DNA of 64,000 nt from Marinomonas profundi (GCF_020694005.1 NZ_CP073013.1:372001-436000); one strand, 5' to 3'. Positions 28,448 to 39,468 are shown, counted from the first letter of the stretch. The notes: a model not told the origin generated them from the sequence alone. Program-made: numbers and translations.

Positions 28448-30493
28448 TTATGCTTTTTGTGCCGCAATCGCTTCCGCGCTTCTCTCAAAGGTTAGATTGA
28501 TTCGTAGAAACATGCCTTGAATCGCTTCGATCTGATTGGAGTTCCCCACTAAGACCACTAACTCGTCATATAAAACATCACAGGCTTTTTCAAAGCCATC
28601 ATCACACCGACCTTTGCTTGCCAATAAAAAAGCCTTCGCCAAGGAGGCCTGCCAATGGCTTAACGACTGCAGTTGTTTTCCCGCTAAACCTTCACAAATT
28701 GAACGCAAACGAATCGAAACATGACCGAGGTTTAGAGCGGTTAACGCCAAGTCGGTAATCGCACGAGATTGAGAGCCTTGATCATAGTTCGTTAAACGCA
28801 ATAATCGGTCGGCCATGCGACGATTGTACCAAGCCGCTGGACTGACATGCTGATCAATCGCTAACAAGTCTTGGTAAGTGGTTTTAAAAATCCGATGGAC
28901 TAACAGCTGAACACTGGGCCCAGTAATAAGATGAAACACCCAAAATAAAATACACACGCCGGCAAAAATCGCGATGCCAGAGCTTAATGTGTTGTCGATG
29001 GAAAAAGCCCGACTCATGTCCTTGCTTGGGCTCACTAGAATGGAAAAAGGAATACAAAAACCTAAACCATAAGGCAAGGTTTGCCGATCAGCCAAAAGCA
29101 ACAAACCGATAAAATACGGCCCAGCCAATACCAGCAATAGAATCTCCAACTGCCCAGAACTTTGCGACAATAAATTAAGCGCGAAAAAAACCGCCACAAC
29201 AACCGCCACAACAACGCCTATTAGCAACCTTTTCAGCACCACTTTAAGCACCATCAAAGGCAGCCGAGCCAGCATGATGGAAAAAATCACCGGCAAAATC
29301 ATGATCATCAAGGCCGCCGTGGAGCCAGTACCCACCCAGATAAAGGCGCCAATCAGAAAAACAACCGTAGTTCGAACACCAATCATTAACCCCGCCAGTG
29401 GATCGCGATAGGTCAACATACTAGGCGCATTTAATAAGGTACTGTCCCGTTCCTCTAACGCTCGATAGGCTCGCAATAGAACCGTCAGTTCGGAGGTAAT
29501 CTCTGAAGCAATATTGAGCATATGTGATTCGAAAGGGAGATCAAAATCATTACTCGAACGGTAACGAACAAGATCACTGCGCAATGTCTTAACTTGTTCT
29601 AGGCAATACTCAAAATCATCAGACGCGGCAATCTGCCCAAACGCCTCTCGTAATTGATCAAGAAGTTGACTGAGAGCGGGCGTCACCAACTCCCTATGCC
29701 GACGCTGTAAACGGCCAAAAATCTGTACCAACGCCAATAGAGATAACACCTTTTGCGCTAATTGGTTCGCAGCTCGTGTACGCCCGGGGCCTTTAGGACC
29801 TTCGTAACTCACCGCGCTAGCATCCTCACTGACCATGCCCAATGTCGCCATAATACTGTCAATGTCTTTATGGCGCGTTTCGTGAGAACCCGACTTATCT
29901 AATTCTGTGACCAAATACTGTAATGTCTGATTAATGACCGACCTTGCTTGGCGCTGCAAACTGTCTTTCACTTTGACAGGCCAAAACAGATGACTGACAA
30001 CACCGGCACAGATGGACCCGATAACAATTTCGCTTACTCGAGCTTGAGCAATGGCAAACACCACCTGACTGTCCGCGGTTGATGGACTGGCCATCACCAT
30101 CAAGACAACAATTTCAGCTGTCACCGCGGCCATGGCAAAGGCATAGACAAAATTCGCTTGGCGCACCATAGCCGATAAAGCCGCATTTAAGCCTAACCAT
30201 AGCGCCAACAACCCTAACGCCACATAAGGGTACGCCATGAATTGGGTCAACAACAAAATACCAAATAAGCCACCGACGATAGTGCCAATAATCTGGCAAA
30301 GGGCTTTTTCAACCACCAACCCACTTTCGGGACGCATCTGTAAAAAAATGGCCGACACCAAAGCCCAATAAGGTCGATCAAGGTTTAAAGAAAACGCTAT
30401 CGTTAACGCCATTACCATGGCAATCACGCCCTTGAGTGCAAAAATAACCGTCGACTTTTCAGGTAAAAACAGATTACGAAGCACGATTTCCAA
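28448..30493 (-). CDS. FUSC-family inner-membrane efflux protein, AaeB-like
   Basis: This 681-residue membrane protein has the FUSC layout: a first block of about six membrane segments (RPYWALVSAIFLQMRPESGL is a family pattern), a long cytoplasmic part, a second membrane block (about residues 365-510) and a soluble end. E. coli AaeB, which exports aromatic carboxylic acids such as 4-hydroxybenzoate, has this build. It follows the AaeA-like gene by two bases and a DUF1656 gene precedes that, so the order AaeX-AaeA-AaeB is kept. The aromatic-acid role is supported by the vanillate genes nearby but is inference. Confidence 0.88.
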   Translation of the reverse strand: MEIVLRNLFLPEKSTVIFALKGVIAMVMALTIAFSLNLDRPYWALVSAIFLQMRPESGLVVEKALCQIIGTIVGGLFGILLLTQFMAYPYVALGLLALWLGLNAALSAMVRQANFVYAFAMAAVTAEIVVLMVMASPSTADSQVVFAIAQARVSEIVIGSICAGVVSHLFWPVKVKDSLQRQARSVINQTLQYLVTELDKSGSHETRHKDIDSIMATLGMVSEDASAVSYEGPKGPGRTRAANQLAQKVLSLLALVQIFGRLQRRHRELVTPALSQLLDQLREAFGQIAASDDFEYCLEQVKTLRSDLVRYRSSNDFDLPFESHMLNIASEITSELTVLLRAYRALEERDSTLLNAPSMLTYRDPLAGLMIGVRTTVVFLIGAFIWVGTGSTAALMIMILPVIFSIMLARLPLMVLKVVLKRLLIGVVVAVVVAVFFALNLLSQSSGQLEILLLVLAGPYFIGLLLLADRQTLPYGLGFCIPFSILVSPSKDMSRAFSIDNTLSSGIAIFAGVCILFWVFHLITGPSVQLLVHRIFKTTYQDLLAIDQHVSPAAWYNRRMADRLLRLTNYDQGSQSRAITDLALTALNLGHVSIRLRSICEGLAGKQLQSLSHWQASLAKAFLLASKGRCDDGFEKACDVLYDELVVLVGNSNQIEAIQGMFLRINLTFERSAEAIAAQKA

Positions 30494-30495
30494 AG

Positions 30496-31368
30496 CTATC
30501 TCTCTCCTGACGGCTTAGTAAGATGAATAGTCGCCGTCATGCCAGCGCTCAGTTGAGTACCGTCCGGTAACGAATCTAGCTTTATGTCGACAGGAATGCG
30601 CTGTGATAAGCGCACCCAGTTAAAAGTTTGCTGAACCTGCGGTAAAAGTTGCCCATCGCTTTGCGTATTGGTGTTCGCTATGGCTTTACCAATACTCAAC
30701 ACATGGCCCGTTAATGGCTTTCCACCGCTTAACAAGGTGATTTTTGCCTGTTGATTCAAATGCACGAGTGGGATTTTAGTTTCCTCAAAATACCCCGTGA
30801 CATAAAAGGAATCAGACTGAACAATGGCAAACACCGAAGCGCCTTGCCCAACATAATTTCCCTGACGCAAGTTCAAGTTAATAATATGACCCGATACAGG
30901 CGCATAAACTTGTGTACGCTCTAAATTAAGTTGCGCCGTTGCTTGTTGAGCGACGGCCAAATCATAGTTGGCTTTCGCAATATCGGTACCAATACGGGCT
31001 GATTCTAAGTCCTCAGCACTAATGGCTTCTTGGCTTAACAAGGCCATGCGGCGCTCATACTTATGCTTCGCCAACTGCCAAGCATACAAGGCATTCTCGG
31101 CAGTTGCTTTGCTTTGATTTAACGCGGCTTGATAACGCTGTTGATCCACACTAAACAGTAAATCGCCCTTGTTAACCGTTTGATCATTGGCGATGTTCAA
31201 ATTCGTCACCCAACCGGACACATCAGGGCTAACCGTGACGATGTCAGCACGAACACGCCCATCACGAGTCCAAGGTGAATGCATGTAATCATTCCATACC
31301 CATCGACCAGCAAAAAATGCCGCGACAATAACCACTAAAGTGACAAGAATACGCAGATATTTCGTCAT
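30496..31368 (-). CDS. HlyD-family periplasmic adaptor, AaeA-like
   Basis: This 290-residue membrane-fusion protein has an N-terminal membrane anchor (LRILVTLVVIVAAFFAG), then the family signature SPWTRDGRVRADIVTVSPDVSGWV, a helical hairpin and a beta-barrel. It couples the FUSC pump to the envelope. I chose ATG 31366-31368, just after the DUF1656 stop, because GGAAG lies 8 bases upstream; an earlier in-frame ATG at 31398 would overlap the preceding gene. No outer-membrane TolC partner is encoded here. Confidence 0.88.
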   Translation of the reverse strand: MTKYLRILVTLVVIVAAFFAGRWVWNDYMHSPWTRDGRVRADIVTVSPDVSGWVTNLNIANDQTVNKGDLLFSVDQQRYQAALNQSKATAENALYAWQLAKHKYERRMALLSQEAISAEDLESARIGTDIAKANYDLAVAQQATAQLNLERTQVYAPVSGHIINLNLRQGNYVGQGASVFAIVQSDSFYVTGYFEETKIPLVHLNQQAKITLLSGGKPLTGHVLSIGKAIANTNTQSDGQLLPQVQQTFNWVRLSQRIPVDIKLDSLPDGTQLSAGMTATIHLTKPSGER

Positions 31369-31372
31369 TGAT

Positions 31373-31579
31373 TTATCTTCCACCCAATACATAAACAATT
31401 AATGCCAAATAACACACGAACAAAGACACTTCAAACCAAGCCACTTTCCAAATACGGTCATGCCAACCTAAGCGATGAAGAATAAAACGCGTTAACGCTG
31501 AAAATAAGAAAGCAATCGGAAAGTAAACCACCAGCGGGCTAAATTCCAACCCACTAAAAACAACAGTCTGAAGCATCAT
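31373..31579 (-). CDS. DUF1656 small membrane protein, AaeX-like
   Basis: This 68-residue protein has two hydrophobic segments (residues about 18-35 and 45-65) and the DUF1656 pattern FSPLVVYFPIAF. In E. coli the matching AaeX is the first gene of the aaeXAB aromatic-acid efflux operon; its role is unknown. It sits directly upstream of the AaeA-like gene. Two adjacent methionine codons could serve as start. Confidence 0.82.
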   Translation of the reverse strand: MMLQTVVFSGLEFSPLVVYFPIAFLFSALTRFILHRLGWHDRIWKVAWFEVSLFVCYLALIVYVLGGR

Positions 31580-31738
31580 GAATATCCTGTCATGTTAAGA
31601 CGGTAGGCAGTGTAAGGAGAGCAAGAAAATGCTTCTCTAAGCTAAGAATAGAATTATATCGAGATAACACCAAATAAATGTGCAGCTAACAGCCAAATAA
31701 AAGCACAACAAAAAGCACAACTAGCTGATTCAAAAAGC

Positions 31739-33043
31739 CTATCTTGGAAAGGGCAAGATTGCACTTACTTGCCATTGAATATTGAGATGCGAATAATGGG
31801 GGTGACACCAAAGATCACCGATGGCCACTAAAGTATCGCCCTGATACACATACGGAAGATGGTCTCGCCACCAACTTGGTATCACCTCATCGTTAAGCCA
31901 TTTTTTCAACTTTCGGGTTTTACCATTCGTCATGAGTAAACTTTCGCTTTGGGGACGAGCTTTTAATGCACAGCCATTACCACTGACACTAATACAATCA
32001 AATGAGCGTGTTACTCTAACACCCGACATCAAGGTCGCCAATATCACACCCTCGTCTGGAGGAAGAAGGTAAATCGCGTTTTGATGGCGCATAATCCGGC
32101 CATGGGAAAATACAAACTCAGGCTGTTTGTCTTGTGCAGCAGAAAACATCGCTTCCACACTTTCCAGTTGAGCTTGGGTTAATGACACCCCATTAGCTTG
32201 CAAAAAATGTCGCCACCAGAAAAGTCGTTCATCGACCGGTTTATTCGCAATATAAGATAAATCCAAGCCACCAAATGCATTACACCAAACCGCCAACTGC
32301 TGTTGCGCAAATTGCGACAGCATGGCGTAATCTGTCGCCATACGTTGGCTGCTAGACACAATATTGCGCTCCATGGCGGGAAAACGCGCCGTTAAAACGG
32401 GCACAACACGGTGGCGAAGAAAATTGCGGCTAAAGCGTTCATCATGGTTGGATTCATCCTCAATCCACACAAGCTGATGCTGTTTGGCGTATACCTCAAT
32501 GTCCGCTTTTGACGCCATTAATAAAGGACGAATCAAACGAGCATGACCGTCGCCAAGTTGTCTTTCTTGCGGAATACCAATTAAGCCTTTGCCTCCAGTA
32601 CCGCGCAGCAAGCGAAACAACACCGTTTCCACCTGATCGCCAGCGTGATGGGCAAGCAAAATCACATCCTGATCAGCCATTACCGTTTGAAAAGCTTGAT
32701 AGCGGGCATTACGCGCCGCATTTTCGAGAGACGCCTGAGCGTCTAATTGCACGCGCTCGGCCACAAAAGACACCGCAAGGTTTTCAGCAATAGACTCACA
32801 ATGCCTTAACCAATCATCGGCGTTAGCGCTCAAACCATGATGCACATGAAGCACGGTGAGTTTTTGTTTTTGCGCTGTAGAAATTTGGTTCACCAACGCG
32901 TGCAATAAGACATGGGAGTCTACCCCGCCACTAAACCCAATCCACACTCTATTTGCTCTAGTAAACACAGAGTTAATCCACTCAGCATTGAATCGAAGAG
33001 GAGATAAAGCGATAAGTGGCTTAGCGGTTGAATGTGTCATCAT
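31739..33043 (-). CDS. tilS: tRNA(Ile)-lysidine synthetase TilS
   Basis: TilS joins lysine to C34 of tRNA-Ile(CAU), changing its codon reading from AUG to AUA; it is essential. The 434-residue protein carries the PP-loop SGGVDS at residues 38-43, then AHHAGDQVET and the TilS substrate-binding and C-terminal domains. The start has two adjacent ATG codons. It follows accA after a terminator and is the last gene of the long essential run; the vanillate/efflux block begins after it. Confidence 0.95.
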   Translation of the reverse strand: MMTHSTAKPLIALSPLRFNAEWINSVFTRANRVWIGFSGGVDSHVLLHALVNQISTAQKQKLTVLHVHHGLSANADDWLRHCESIAENLAVSFVAERVQLDAQASLENAARNARYQAFQTVMADQDVILLAHHAGDQVETVLFRLLRGTGGKGLIGIPQERQLGDGHARLIRPLLMASKADIEVYAKQHQLVWIEDESNHDERFSRNFLRHRVVPVLTARFPAMERNIVSSSQRMATDYAMLSQFAQQQLAVWCNAFGGLDLSYIANKPVDERLFWWRHFLQANGVSLTQAQLESVEAMFSAAQDKQPEFVFSHGRIMRHQNAIYLLPPDEGVILATLMSGVRVTRSFDCISVSGNGCALKARPQSESLLMTNGKTRKLKKWLNDEVIPSWWRDHLPYVYQGDTLVAIGDLWCHPHYSHLNIQWQVSAILPFPR

Positions 33044-33092
33044 AAAGTCTAAGGGTAAACTACCTTGGAGCGAACCAAAAACCTAACAAATA

Positions 33093-33122
33093 AAAAAGCC
33101 CCCTAGCGATAGGAGGCTTTTT
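33093..33122. terminator. Terminator between accA and tilS
   Basis: Stem AAAAAGCC-cCCTA / TAGG-a-GGCTTTTT with loop GCGA and a single mismatch. On the accA strand it ends in U6. tilS begins 50 bases further on. Confidence 0.85.
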
Positions 33123-33136
33123 AAGAAAACAAAAGC

Positions 33137-34084
33137 TTACAAACCGTAAGACATTAGACGGTTATAACGACGCGCCAATAGCTCTTCTGTCGTTAACGCT
33201 TCCATACGATCTAATGCGGCCAGTACATTTTGTTTAAGGCTTTCCGCAATTTGCTCATGGGCGATATGCGCACCACCAAGCGGCTCCGGAATAATCGTAT
33301 CCACAAAGCCAAGCTCTTGTAGACGCTGGGCGGTAATGCCCATGGCTTTCGCCGCATCAGAAGCACGGTCTGCGCTCTTCCATAAAATGGATGCACAACC
33401 TTCTGGAGAGATAACCGAGTAAGTGCCGTATTGCAGCATCATTAGCTCGTCACACACACCAATTGCCAACGCACCACCAGAACCACCTTCACCAATGACG
33501 GTAGAAATGATCGGCGTTTTAAGGCGCGACATAACGGCCAGATTAAAAGCAATCGCTTCACTTTGTCCGCGCTCTTCAGCGCCGATACCCGGATACGCTC
33601 CAGGTGTGTCGATTAAGGTGATGATAGGCAAATTGAAACGCTCTGCCGTTTCCATAAGGCGCAACGCCTTACGGTAACCTTCTGGGCGAGGCATACCAAA
33701 ATTACGCAACACTTTTTCTTTTACTTCACGGCCTTTTTGATGACCAATCACCATCACCGGACGACCATCTAGACGAGCAATGCCGCCCACGATAGCGCGA
33801 TCATCCGCGTAATGGCGATCACCGTGCATTTCTTCGAAGTCAGTAAAGACGTGCTTTATATAATCCAATGTATAAGGGCGTTTTGGGTGACGCGCCAATT
33901 GAGACACTTCCCATGCCCCTAGATTACTAAATAAATTTTTAGTCAGCGCGGTCTTTTTGTCTTCTAAACGACTGATTTCATCGCTTATATTAAGATCGTT
34001 ATCGTTACCGACTAAACGTAACTCTTCAATTTTTTGTTCGAGCTCAGCAATCGGCTGCTCAAAAGGGAGATAATCTAAATTCAT
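33137..34084 (-). CDS. accA: Acetyl-CoA carboxylase carboxyltransferase subunit alpha
   Basis: AccA forms with AccD the carboxyltransferase that makes malonyl-CoA for fatty acid synthesis. The 315-residue protein begins [22 protein letters not shown], a conserved start, and has [19 protein letters not shown] and [13 protein letters not shown], the CoA-binding crotonase motifs. It lies 126 bp after dnaE in the same direction. Confidence 0.97.
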   Translation of the reverse strand: MNLDYLPFEQPIAELEQKIEELRLVGNDNDLNISDEISRLEDKKTALTKNLFSNLGAWEVSQLARHPKRPYTLDYIKHVFTDFEEMHGDRHYADDRAIVGGIARLDGRPVMVIGHQKGREVKEKVLRNFGMPRPEGYRKALRLMETAERFNLPIITLIDTPGAYPGIGAEERGQSEAIAFNLAVMSRLKTPIISTVIGEGGSGGALAIGVCDELMMLQYGTYSVISPEGCASILWKSADRASDAAKAMGITAQRLQELGFVDTIIPEPLGGAHIAHEQIAESLKQNVLAALDRMEALTTEELLARRYNRLMSYGL

Positions 34085-34210
34085 GTTTAATTACACTACT
34101 GTTTGGTTGCCATCAAATTTAAAGGTAAAAGGCGAGTAGCCATTTGCTTTATCGTTCTGTTTAGCGAGTTTCTACGCCAACAATTCCATTGCATAAACGA
34201 TTAAATGAAA

Positions 34211-37200
34211 CTAAGTATACACTAACTGAACATTTTGTTTACCGTATTGTTTCTGAAGTTGGTGAATTAATTCGTCATCGGGACGAACTTTCCAACCACT
34301 TCCTAGCCGAATATCACCACAAGCCTGTGGTGTGTCGAAGCCTATTACGACATCACAACCATCCCCTCGATAGGATTCCATGGAATTCGCTAGCGCCTGT
34401 ATTTCTGTGGGTGTCACCGTTTCTGAGGTCCACGTAATTCGTAATGCCTCAACATAACGAACCCTAGCCTGAGCAATATCGAGAATATTTCGAGCAATCA
34501 CTTTTTGACCACCACGAAATTCATCGACGGTAATTTCCCCTTCCACCACAACCACTTCGTCTTTGACAATAACGTTTTTAAAAGTGTCATAGCTATCAGG
34601 AAACACCGTCACCTCAATACGAGCAGAACGGTCATCTAATGTAACAAAGGCAATGTTACCACCTTTTTTGCTCTTGGTAATCCGCAAGTCTACGATCAAG
34701 CCTGCCATGATCTGCGTATCACCACGCTTAGGCTGTAAATCCACAATTTTTGAACGAACAAAGCGACGAATCTCTTTTTCATACTCATCAATGGGGTGAC
34801 CCGTTACATACAAACCCAACGTGTCTTTTTCCCCGTCAAGCCGCTGACGCGGTGGCCATTCATGCTGTATTCCTATTTCTTTATAGGCGTCCTGCGTATT
34901 TTCTTCTACCGCAATGCCGAATAAATCCATCATGCCAGCATCTTGGTTTTTAGCATCCTGCACTGCGCGTTTTAGCGCTTCATCGATACAGGCAAACAGT
35001 GTCGCACGATTCGGACCTATGGTGTCAAAAGCACCGGAACGCACCAAGGCTTCCATCACGCGTTTATTCACTTTTCGCCCTACTCGCTGACAGAAGTCAA
35101 AAATATGCTCAAACGGCCCTTCTTTACGCGCTTCCACAATGGCGTCAATCGGACCTTCGCCCACGCCCTTGATGGCACCAAGACCATAAACAATGGCCCC
35201 TTTTGGATTAACGGTAAATTTAAAGACAGACTCATTCACGTTCGGCAACTCAAGTGCCAACTTCATTGAACGACACTCTTCAATAAAAATAACGATCTTA
35301 TCGGTGTTCTGCATATCGGCAGACAATACCGCCGCCATAAAGGGCGCAGGGTAATGATTTTTTAACCAAGCGGTTTGATAAGAAACCAACGCATACGCGG
35401 CCGAGTGGGATTTGTTGAACCCATAACCGGCAAATTTTTCCATCAAGTCAAAGATGTTACCCGACAGATCTTTATCGACATTGTTTTTGAGTGCCCCTTC
35501 CATAAAGATCAAGCGTTGTTCAGCCATGACCTCGGCTTTTTTCTTACCCATGGCACGGCGCAATAAATCGGCCCCCCCAAGAGAGAATTTCGCCAACACC
35601 TGAGCGATCTGCATTACCTGCTCTTGGTACAAGATAATGCCGTAGGTGGGTTCCAACACTGGAATCAAATCTTGATGCTGGTAATCGGGATGAGGGAACG
35701 CCAGCTCTGCGCGACCATGCTTACGATTGATAAAATCGTCCACCATGCCAGAGCCCAATGGCCCCGGACGATACAAGGCTACCAAGGCGATAATATCTTC
35801 AAAGCGCGACGGCAAAAGCTTTTTAATCAACTCCTTCATACCACGTGATTCCAGCTGGAATACCGCGGTGGTTTCTGCACGTTTCAATAAGTCGTAGGTG
35901 GTATGATCTTCTAGATCTATCAAAGAGATATCTAACGGCGGTTTGCCTTTCAGCTCATTGATGGTATTGATATTTTTAACCGCCCAATCCACAACCGTGA
36001 GCGTTTTTAGACCCAAGAAATCGAACTTAACCAAGCCCGCTTCTTCAACGTCGTTTTTATCGTACTGAGTCACCAAACCCGATCCATCTTCCTCACAATA
36101 AAGTGGGGCAAAATCAATCAGTTTAGTGGGGGCGATCACGACCCCCCCAGCGTGTTTACCAAAGTTACGCACTACGCCTTCTAACGAAATCGCCATTTCC
36201 ATGACTTCGGCAGCGTCTTCGTCTCCGGCTAAAAATTCTGGTAATGCTGGCTCTTCTTCCAAGGCTTTTTTAAGCGTCATGCCGATTTCAAAAGGAATCA
36301 GCTTCGATAATTTATCGCCTAAACTGTAGGGCTTGCCTTGCACCCTTGCAACATCGCGCACCACGGCTTTTGCTGCCATGGCACCAAAGGTAATAATCTG
36401 CGACACCGCGTCTCGCCCATAAGTGCGAGACACATAGTCAATCACTCGGTCACGATTATCCATGCAAAAATCGATATCAAAGTCCGGCATGGATACCCGC
36501 TCTGGGTTCAAGAATCGTTCAAACAGTAAATCGTATTCGAGCGGATCTAGATCGGTAATTTTAAGGGCATAAGCCACCAAAGAACCGGCACCAGAGCCTC
36601 GCCCAGGACCAACAGGAATATCATTGTCTTTGGCCCACTGAATAAAATCCATCACGATTAAGAAGTAACCGGGAAACCCCATTTGATTGATAATGGTTAA
36701 CTCAAAATCCAAACGCTCCCAATACTCCTGACGCCGCTTTTCAATTCGCTCGCCATACTTTCTGGTCAAAAAATCAAAACGCTCTACTAGGCCGTCATAA
36801 GACAACTTACTAAAAAACGCTTCCATCGTCATGCCTTCTGGCACAGGATAATCTGGCAAGAAATATTTACCGAGCAACACGTCAACACTGCAGCGCTTGG
36901 CGATTTCTACGGTGTTTTCAAGCGCCTCAGGGATATCTTGAAAAAGCACGGCCATTTCTTCTGCCGTTTTGAAATACTGTTCTTCCGAATAGCGACGCTT
37001 ACGGCGCGGGTCATCTAAGGTCACGCCATCATGAATACAGACACGCGCTTCATGCGCTTCAAAGTTCTCTCGCTTTAAAAAACGCACATCATTGGTCGCC
37101 ACTACGGGGCAATCTAATTCACTGGCCAATGGCACAACCGCGTGTATATAGCTTTCTTCGCCAGCACGACTGGTGCGTTGCAGTTCAATATAAAAGCGAT

Positions 37201-37687
37201 CAGGGAAGACAGACATCCAATGCGCTATTCGGCTTTTGGCCTGTTCTTGCCGACCTTTTTGCAGCAAATAACCAACATCACCAAAACCTGCGCCAGACAA
37301 AGCAATCACATCTTCACTGTGCGCCTCTATCCAGTCTCGCTGCACAATAGGACGACCTTCTACTTGACCTAATTGATAGCCCTTCGAAATAATGGCGATA
37401 ATATTTTTGTAGCCCTTGTTAGATGTCGCCAACAAGGTAAAGCGATAACGCGAATCCACCTCCTCGTCTTCGGCAACGACAACATCTGCCCCGCAAATCG
37501 GTTTAATGCCTTTCTCCATCGCCCCTTTGTAAAAACGCACAAAACCACAGAGGTTGTTTTCGTCGGTAATGGCCACGGCTGGCATAGACATAAACTCGGT
37601 AGTACCAAGCAAGCCTTTGATTTTCACCAAGCCATCAACCAAGGAAAACTCGGTATGGACTCGTAGATGTATAAACGATGTGGACAA
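34211..37687 (-). CDS. dnaE: DNA polymerase III subunit alpha
   Basis: DnaE is the replicative polymerase. The 1158-residue protein has the N-terminal PHP domain (LRVHTEFSLVDG), the catalytic palm with aspartates in MPDFDIDFCMD and GPGRGSGAGS, the finger/beta-binding regions, a tandem helix-hairpin-helix near residue 850 and an OB fold. The start is TTG (37685-37687): GAGGG from the end of rnhB lies 8 bases upstream, and the protein begins MSTSFIHLRVH as expected. No ATG sits nearby in frame. Confidence 0.96.
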   Translation of the reverse strand: MSTSFIHLRVHTEFSLVDGLVKIKGLLGTTEFMSMPAVAITDENNLCGFVRFYKGAMEKGIKPICGADVVVAEDEEVDSRYRFTLLATSNKGYKNIIAIISKGYQLGQVEGRPIVQRDWIEAHSEDVIALSGAGFGDVGYLLQKGRQEQAKSRIAHWMSVFPDRFYIELQRTSRAGEESYIHAVVPLASELDCPVVATNDVRFLKRENFEAHEARVCIHDGVTLDDPRRKRRYSEEQYFKTAEEMAVLFQDIPEALENTVEIAKRCSVDVLLGKYFLPDYPVPEGMTMEAFFSKLSYDGLVERFDFLTRKYGERIEKRRQEYWERLDFELTIINQMGFPGYFLIVMDFIQWAKDNDIPVGPGRGSGAGSLVAYALKITDLDPLEYDLLFERFLNPERVSMPDFDIDFCMDNRDRVIDYVSRTYGRDAVSQIITFGAMAAKAVVRDVARVQGKPYSLGDKLSKLIPFEIGMTLKKALEEEPALPEFLAGDEDAAEVMEMAISLEGVVRNFGKHAGGVVIAPTKLIDFAPLYCEEDGSGLVTQYDKNDVEEAGLVKFDFLGLKTLTVVDWAVKNINTINELKGKPPLDISLIDLEDHTTYDLLKRAETTAVFQLESRGMKELIKKLLPSRFEDIIALVALYRPGPLGSGMVDDFINRKHGRAELAFPHPDYQHQDLIPVLEPTYGIILYQEQVMQIAQVLAKFSLGGADLLRRAMGKKKAEVMAEQRLIFMEGALKNNVDKDLSGNIFDLMEKFAGYGFNKSHSAAYALVSYQTAWLKNHYPAPFMAAVLSADMQNTDKIVIFIEECRSMKLALELPNVNESVFKFTVNPKGAIVYGLGAIKGVGEGPIDAIVEARKEGPFEHIFDFCQRVGRKVNKRVMEALVRSGAFDTIGPNRATLFACIDEALKRAVQDAKNQDAGMMDLFGIAVEENTQDAYKEIGIQHEWPPRQRLDGEKDTLGLYVTGHPIDEYEKEIRRFVRSKIVDLQPKRGDTQIMAGLIVDLRITKSKKGGNIAFVTLDDRSARIEVTVFPDSYDTFKNVIVKDEVVVVEGEITVDEFRGGQKVIARNILDIAQARVRYVEALRITWTSETVTPTEIQALANSMESYRGDGCDVVIGFDTPQACGDIRLGSGWKVRPDDELIHQLQKQYGKQNVQLVYT

Positions 37688-37691
37688 ACTA

Positions 37692-38291
37692 TTATCCCTC
37701 TAAAATCTTTTTTACTGGCGCAAAACTGCGTCTATGAATCGGCGTAATGCCATGCAAGCGAATCGCTTCAAGATGCTGTGCTGTTGGATAACCCTTATGC
37801 TTCTCAAATCCATACAGTGGATACATCTCAGCGGCTTTTACAATGTCCCTATCCCGAGTGACTTTTGCCAAAATAGACGCCGCCGAAATCGCTGCCTGAC
37901 GTGCATCCCCTTTCACAACCGCTTCAGCAGAACAAGGTAAATTGGGCGGTATACGGTTGCCATCCACTAACACATGCTCAGGAACGACAGACAGCAAGGC
38001 CACCGCTCGTGACATGGCCAGCATACTGGCATGAAGGATATTAATCTGGTCAATTTCTTCTAGTGTGGCACTGGCAATACCATAAGCTAAGGCTTTTTCT
38101 TGAATCTCAATAAATAAAGCCTCGCGCTTTTTCTCTGTTAATTTTTTGGAATCTGCCAAGCCAGTAATCGGCCGCTGCGGATCAAGGATCACCGCGGCCG
38201 CAACCACTTCGCCAGCCAACGGCCCTCTTCCGGCCTCATCGGTTCCAGCCAATAAATCACCAAAATACAGTTGACTAACAAAAGGCTCCAT
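37692..38291 (-). CDS. rnhB: Ribonuclease HII
   Basis: RnhB cuts the RNA strand of RNA-DNA hybrids and removes single ribonucleotides. The 199-residue protein has the [12 protein letters not shown] active site near its start, the second catalytic aspartate in VDGNRIP, and the C-terminal HKGYPT that binds the hybrid. The ATG overlaps the lpxB stop by one base (TAATG). The end of rnhB supplies the ribosome site for dnaE. Confidence 0.96.
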   Translation of the reverse strand: MEPFVSQLYFGDLLAGTDEAGRGPLAGEVVAAAVILDPQRPITGLADSKKLTEKKREALFIEIQEKALAYGIASATLEEIDQINILHASMLAMSRAVALLSVVPEHVLVDGNRIPPNLPCSAEAVVKGDARQAAISAASILAKVTRDRDIVKAAEMYPLYGFEKHKGYPTAQHLEAIRLHGITPIHRRSFAPVKKILEG

Positions 38292-39448
38292 TACTTCACC
38301 TTGTTTTCAAGCATGGTAATAATAGCCTGCGCAGCTTGTGCACCAGCGTCTTTTCGTAACATTTTATGCAAATCAAGATACTTAGCTTGAATGCGTTTAT
38401 CACCAACAAAAGCCCGCCACGTTTGCAGCAAGCGTGTGGCCAAATTGTCCGGCGTGGCGGCGTCTTGTAACAATTCGGGCACTAAGGTTTCATTCGCCAA
38501 CAAGTTGGGCAAAGACACATAGGGGACCTTTATCATTCTTTTCATAATGGCGTAGGTCAGCTTATTAACTCGATAAGACACCACCATAGGACGCTTTACT
38601 AGCATGGCTTCTAATGCCGCAGTCCCAGACGCTAACAAAATAGCATCAGACGCTGCCATAACGGTACGTGATTGCCCATCAATTAAAATCGCCTCTGCAT
38701 TTGCCGCTTGCAATATTGACTCTAATTGCACTCGTCGCTCTTTATTTGCGGCAGGCATTAAAAAGACCGAGCTGGGCTCTTTTTGCTTAATCAGCTTCAT
38801 GGTATCAATAAAAAGCGGAGCAAGACGAGCCACTTCACCTTCTCGAGAGCCCGGTAAAATAGCAAAAACAGGGCCTTTAATCTGCCCCAAATTGAGCGCT
38901 TCTCTCGCAACACTGGCATCGCTTTCCAAGGGAATATCATCTGCTAATGTATGGCCAACACAAACCACGGAGATATTATGTTGATGATAAATCGGTAGTT
39001 CAAAGGGAAATAATGCCAACATAAGATCAACGGATTTTTTGATATTAAAAATACGCTTTTGACGCCAAGCCCAAACGGACGGGCTGACATAATGGACGGT
39101 GGGAATGCCTGCTTGCTTTAATTTTCTCGCCAGCGGCATATTAAAATCAGGAGAATCTATACCGATAAAAGCCGTCGGTGGATTTTTCAGACAAGACTGA
39201 TACAAACGTTTTCGTATCCCCAGCAACTCGCGTAAACGCCCCAGCACTTCAACTAAGCCCATTACCGACAGCCGATCCATCGGCACTAGACTAGTAAAAC
39301 CCTGCGCCTCCATTAGCGGACCACCAATACCTTCAAATACAGCATCAGGCTGCAATACTTTTAAATGGGATATCAGGCTCGCGCCTAATATATCGCCGGA
39401 AGCTTCACCCGCTACCAAGACATAACGTGTCACAGACGCCGTTTTCAT
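38291..39448 (-). CDS. lpxB: Lipid-A-disaccharide synthase LpxB
   Basis: LpxB joins UDP-diacylglucosamine and lipid X to form the lipid A disaccharide. The 385-residue protein begins with the family motif [10 protein letters not shown] and later has GIDSPDFN and the UDP-binding [11 protein letters not shown] chose ATG 39446-39448 because GAGGTT lies about 8 bases upstream and the protein then starts like its relatives; an in-frame ATG at 39556 would put 36 unrelated residues first and span a terminator hairpin. The downstream rnhB start overlaps its stop. Confidence 0.95.
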   Translation of the reverse strand: MKTASVTRYVLVAGEASGDILGASLISHLKVLQPDAVFEGIGGPLMEAQGFTSLVPMDRLSVMGLVEVLGRLRELLGIRKRLYQSCLKNPPTAFIGIDSPDFNMPLARKLKQAGIPTVHYVSPSVWAWRQKRIFNIKKSVDLMLALFPFELPIYHQHNISVVCVGHTLADDIPLESDASVAREALNLGQIKGPVFAILPGSREGEVARLAPLFIDTMKLIKQKEPSSVFLMPAANKERRVQLESILQAANAEAILIDGQSRTVMAASDAILLASGTAALEAMLVKRPMVVSYRVNKLTYAIMKRMIKVPYVSLPNLLANETLVPELLQDAATPDNLATRLLQTWRAFVGDKRIQAKYLDLHKMLRKDAGAQAAQAIITMLENKVK

Positions 39449-39468
39449 TGCTACAACCTCTATAAATA

